A stretch of DNA of 20,044 bases from Larix sibirica (taxonomy: Eukaryota; Streptophyta; Pinopsida; Pinales; Pinaceae). The position numbers were made by a program, and so were the translations under genes. The stretch is from positions 7,861 to 27,904 of the forward strand of contig NWUY0300047634.1 of assembly GCA_004151065.3 (NCBI GenBank). Reading direction: 5' to 3'. Below are positions 18,614 through 20,044 of the stretch, piece by piece; the stretch's first letter is position 1, and every line of letters begins with the position of its first letter. The notes under the pieces are model-generated. The model was not told the origin of the DNA, searched no databases, and saw only the letters and a program-made list of their open reading frames with translations.

Positions 18614-18943
18614 ATGAAAGAAAAAAATCAATTGATAGAACTTGAAAAAAATAAGAGGAAGGCATTTGACCATTTTGCAAAGAGCCAAGAGAGAGTTAAG
18701 GGTGTATTCAATAAAAAGTCTCATGATAAGATGTTGCAAAAGGGGGACCTAGTGCTCATGTGGAACAAACGTTGTGAACAACCTAGGAAGCACATTAATT
18801 TTGAAAGCCTTTGGTTGAGACCTTATAGGATTGATAACCTTGCAGGAGATAACTCCTTCTACCTTAGCCACTTGGATGGTGAGAGATTGCATTTTCCCGT
18901 TAATGCGCAAATGCCAAAGCTATACTATCACAATGGCATCTAA
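18614..18943 (+). pseudogene. Element B integrase C-terminal domain remnant
   Basis: This open stretch has a Lys/Glu-rich start, RVKGVFNKKSHDKMLQKGDL, then DLVLMWNKRCEQPRKH, FESLWLRPYRIDNLAGDNSF and YLSHLDGERLHFPVNAQMPK, ending at TAA 18941-18943. The GDLVL...W...RPYRI pattern is the SH3-like C-terminal domain of gypsy integrase, which binds DNA. It is out of frame with the core upstream. No chromodomain is attached. Confidence 0.87.
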
Positions 18944-19345
18944 TTCATTGTGGCATCCATCTATAGTTTAGGATTTGCATTGCATATTGTTTGATTGAGT
19001 GACATGTACATTTGCATTTGCATCAACATTTTATTTACATGTTGATTTACACATATTGAGTTACACTTACATTGTAATATGATTTACATTTTGATTTATG
19101 CATTTGAGTGAGTTACATTCCATTTCATGCATTAAGCTTCACTTCCTGAAAAAATATCAAGTTGGTTATCCTATTGTGTTTTAGTGCTTCGACTATTATT
19201 GTCATGTGGATTGGGACAAGGTACTTGTGCCTTGCCCTTTCCAGTATTTGACGAGCCATGAAGTGTGAAGGAATACATGTTTGGGATTCTAGAGTTCTCA
19301 TGCAATCTCACCTAGAGTACATGTCCCATAGTTGGAGTCAAATGT
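18944..19345 (+). other. 3' untranslated region of element B
   Basis: This is non-coding DNA after the pol stop. The stretch 19000-19140 is rich in TTACATTTG, TTGCATTTG and TTTACAT words, a loose low-complexity repeat. No gene is seen. Confidence 0.55.
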
Positions 19346-19368
19346 CACCCCTTTTTTAGCAAGGGGTG
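19346..19368 (+). other. 8-bp stem-loop overlapping a candidate polypurine tract
   Basis: CACCCCTT (19346-19353) and AAGGGGTG (19361-19368) are perfect complements around a 7-base loop. The right arm contains the purine run AAGGGG followed by TG at 19367-19368, the expected form of a polypurine tract joined to an LTR start. This is the only good candidate tract after B's pol. The assignment cannot be proved without a second LTR. Confidence 0.5.
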
Positions 19369-19960
19369 ATTTTGAACAATTGTTCCTAAGATGAGATCTA
19401 TGGATTCACCATAGATCATTAGTTAAAGATCATTACATTTGTCAAATGGTCCATGTTCCTTAATGTGCCTAGTCAGAGACAGTGCTTGGTCCTCTAGTGA
19501 TGTGATATCCCTACCACTCATTTACTCTTAACATGTTTTCTAGCATGACAGTATGTTAGCATGAGATATTACACGTATGCTTCTATAATTACTCATATAC
19601 TTAAATTGTTTCTCATCTCTTAGCCAAACCTTGGTGTTATTCTTCTTGCTTAATAAGTGTGTTATTATGATGTGGATTTGTACCTTGGTAAACTAAGTCA
19701 GGTGATACCATCCATTTCACAACTTTTACATAGCTATTTTTATTCCACTATCCAATTCACCCATCCCCTTCACTTTTCCCCTTTATGAATGATCTATCGT
19801 TAGTAACAACATATGGTGTCATCACTATTCCAATGTAAGAATGCCTCAAATCAAAGCTAAAAGAGTCTTGTACTCTAAAAAATGAAGTTATTTTTTAATA
19901 GAAAAAAACATGTAACTTGTTGTTCAAGTGTGAATCAAAGTTACATAAGATAAGCTCGCA
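19367..19960 (+). other. Candidate start of the 3' LTR of element B
   Basis: If 19359-19366 is the polypurine tract, the LTR would begin TGATTTTGAACAATTG. No 5' LTR of B lies in the window and no CA end can be chosen with confidence, so this is tentative. I see no coding sequence. The stretch holds the stem-loop at 19395-19417. Confidence 0.35.
19395..19417. repeat. Perfect 9-bp stem-loop
   Basis: GATCTATGG (19395-19403) and CCATAGATC (19409-19417) pair perfectly around the loop ATTCA. It is a second hairpin within 50 bases of the first. Its role is unknown. Confidence 0.65.
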
Positions 19961-20044
19961 GGGGTGTAGCTCAACCGACAATTCACTTGATATGAAGGAA
20001 ATCTTGTAAATAGAGGTCATGAGTTCAAATCACCCCAACTTACC
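19961..20044 (+). mobile_element. SINE-like tRNA-derived head, cut by the window end
   Basis: The sequence starts GGGGTGTAGCTCAACCG. An A box, TAGCTCAACCG, at 19967-19977 fits the pol III consensus TRGYNNARNNG. A B box, GAGTTCAAATC, at 20021-20031 contains GTTCAAATC, matching GWTCRANNC. The gap is 43 bases, within the range for tRNA-derived SINEs. The T stem after the B box does not pair well and I find no anticodon arm or acceptor stem, so it is not a functional tRNA gene. The order of boxes and the opening GGGGTGTAGCTCA resemble plant Au-type SINE heads. The body and tail lie beyond the window. Confidence 0.62.

Larger units (their letters stand above)
14718..19366 (+). mobile_element. Ty3/gypsy LTR retrotransposon B, degenerate, 5' truncated
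   Basis: On the plus strand the order is protease, a stand-alone RNase H, reverse transcriptase with its own RNase H, and integrase. No gag, primer-binding site or 5' LTR precedes it. Readable protein begins only a short way after element A's LTR. It belongs to a different family from element A: protease, RT and integrase sequences differ throughout, and only B has an RNase H before the RT. The stops and frameshifts are too many for any pol protein. The 3' edge is set at the proposed polypurine tract at 19359-19366. Confidence 0.87.

Noticed and set aside
19346-19368. Bacterial-type intrinsic terminator
   Set aside because: The stem-loop is not followed by a T run, and the surroundings are eukaryotic retroelement DNA.
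19961-20044. Functional tRNA gene
   Set aside because: The A and B boxes fit, but the T stem does not pair and no anticodon arm or acceptor stem can be formed.

Overview
This window looks like nuclear DNA from a seed plant, made almost entirely of old, inactivated transposable elements. I infer a plant from the Ty3/gypsy pol and gag families, a primer-binding site matching plant tRNA-Arg, the AT-rich spacers and a SINE-like tRNA head. The deep decay fits a large genome with slow turnover, such as a gymnosperm, but the species cannot be fixed from this sequence. I found no intact host gene, rRNA, functional tRNA, CRISPR array or operon. Every sizeable protein match is a broken transposon gene.

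Layout. (1) About 185-4114, plus strand: a decayed Helitron carrying a HUH replication initiator and a Pif1-type helicase in several frames with many stops. (2) 4115-5269: non-coding and AT-rich. It holds a fold-back of about 67-bp arms (4285-4455), a 17-bp direct repeat (4457-4502), an array of six degenerate CTTAAG-centred palindromes, mostly at 24-bp pitch (4899-5076), and a 20-bp palindrome (5080-5099). (3) 5270-14717, minus strand: Ty3/gypsy element A. From its 5' end it has an LTR with TATA box and U3 repeats, a tRNA-Arg primer-binding site, a leader of about 1.8 kb, gag, protease, reverse transcriptase, RNase H and integrase. No 3' LTR is visible. (4) 14718-19366, plus strand: Ty3/gypsy element B, from a different family. 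It lacks gag and a 5' LTR, and has protease, an extra RNase H before the reverse transcriptase, reverse transcriptase with its own RNase H, and integrase. (5) 19367-20044: a candidate start of B's 3' LTR, stem-loops, and a SINE-like pol III head running off the window.

Elements A and B lie head to head, with A's 5' LTR directly beside B's truncated 5' side. This fits A having inserted into B, followed by a deletion that removed A's 3' LTR and B's gag.

Decay follows a common pattern. Many key losses (helicase Walker A Gly to Arg, reverse transcriptase Asp to Asn in both elements, protease Gly to Arg in B, a zinc His to Tyr in A's integrase) and many stops can each be explained by one C-to-T or G-to-A change. 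That fits deamination of methylated cytosine in silenced elements. No complete new biological system was found. The best leads are the CTTAAG palindrome array, the fold-back, the Helitron with a non-plant-style Rep motif, and the element-B domain order.
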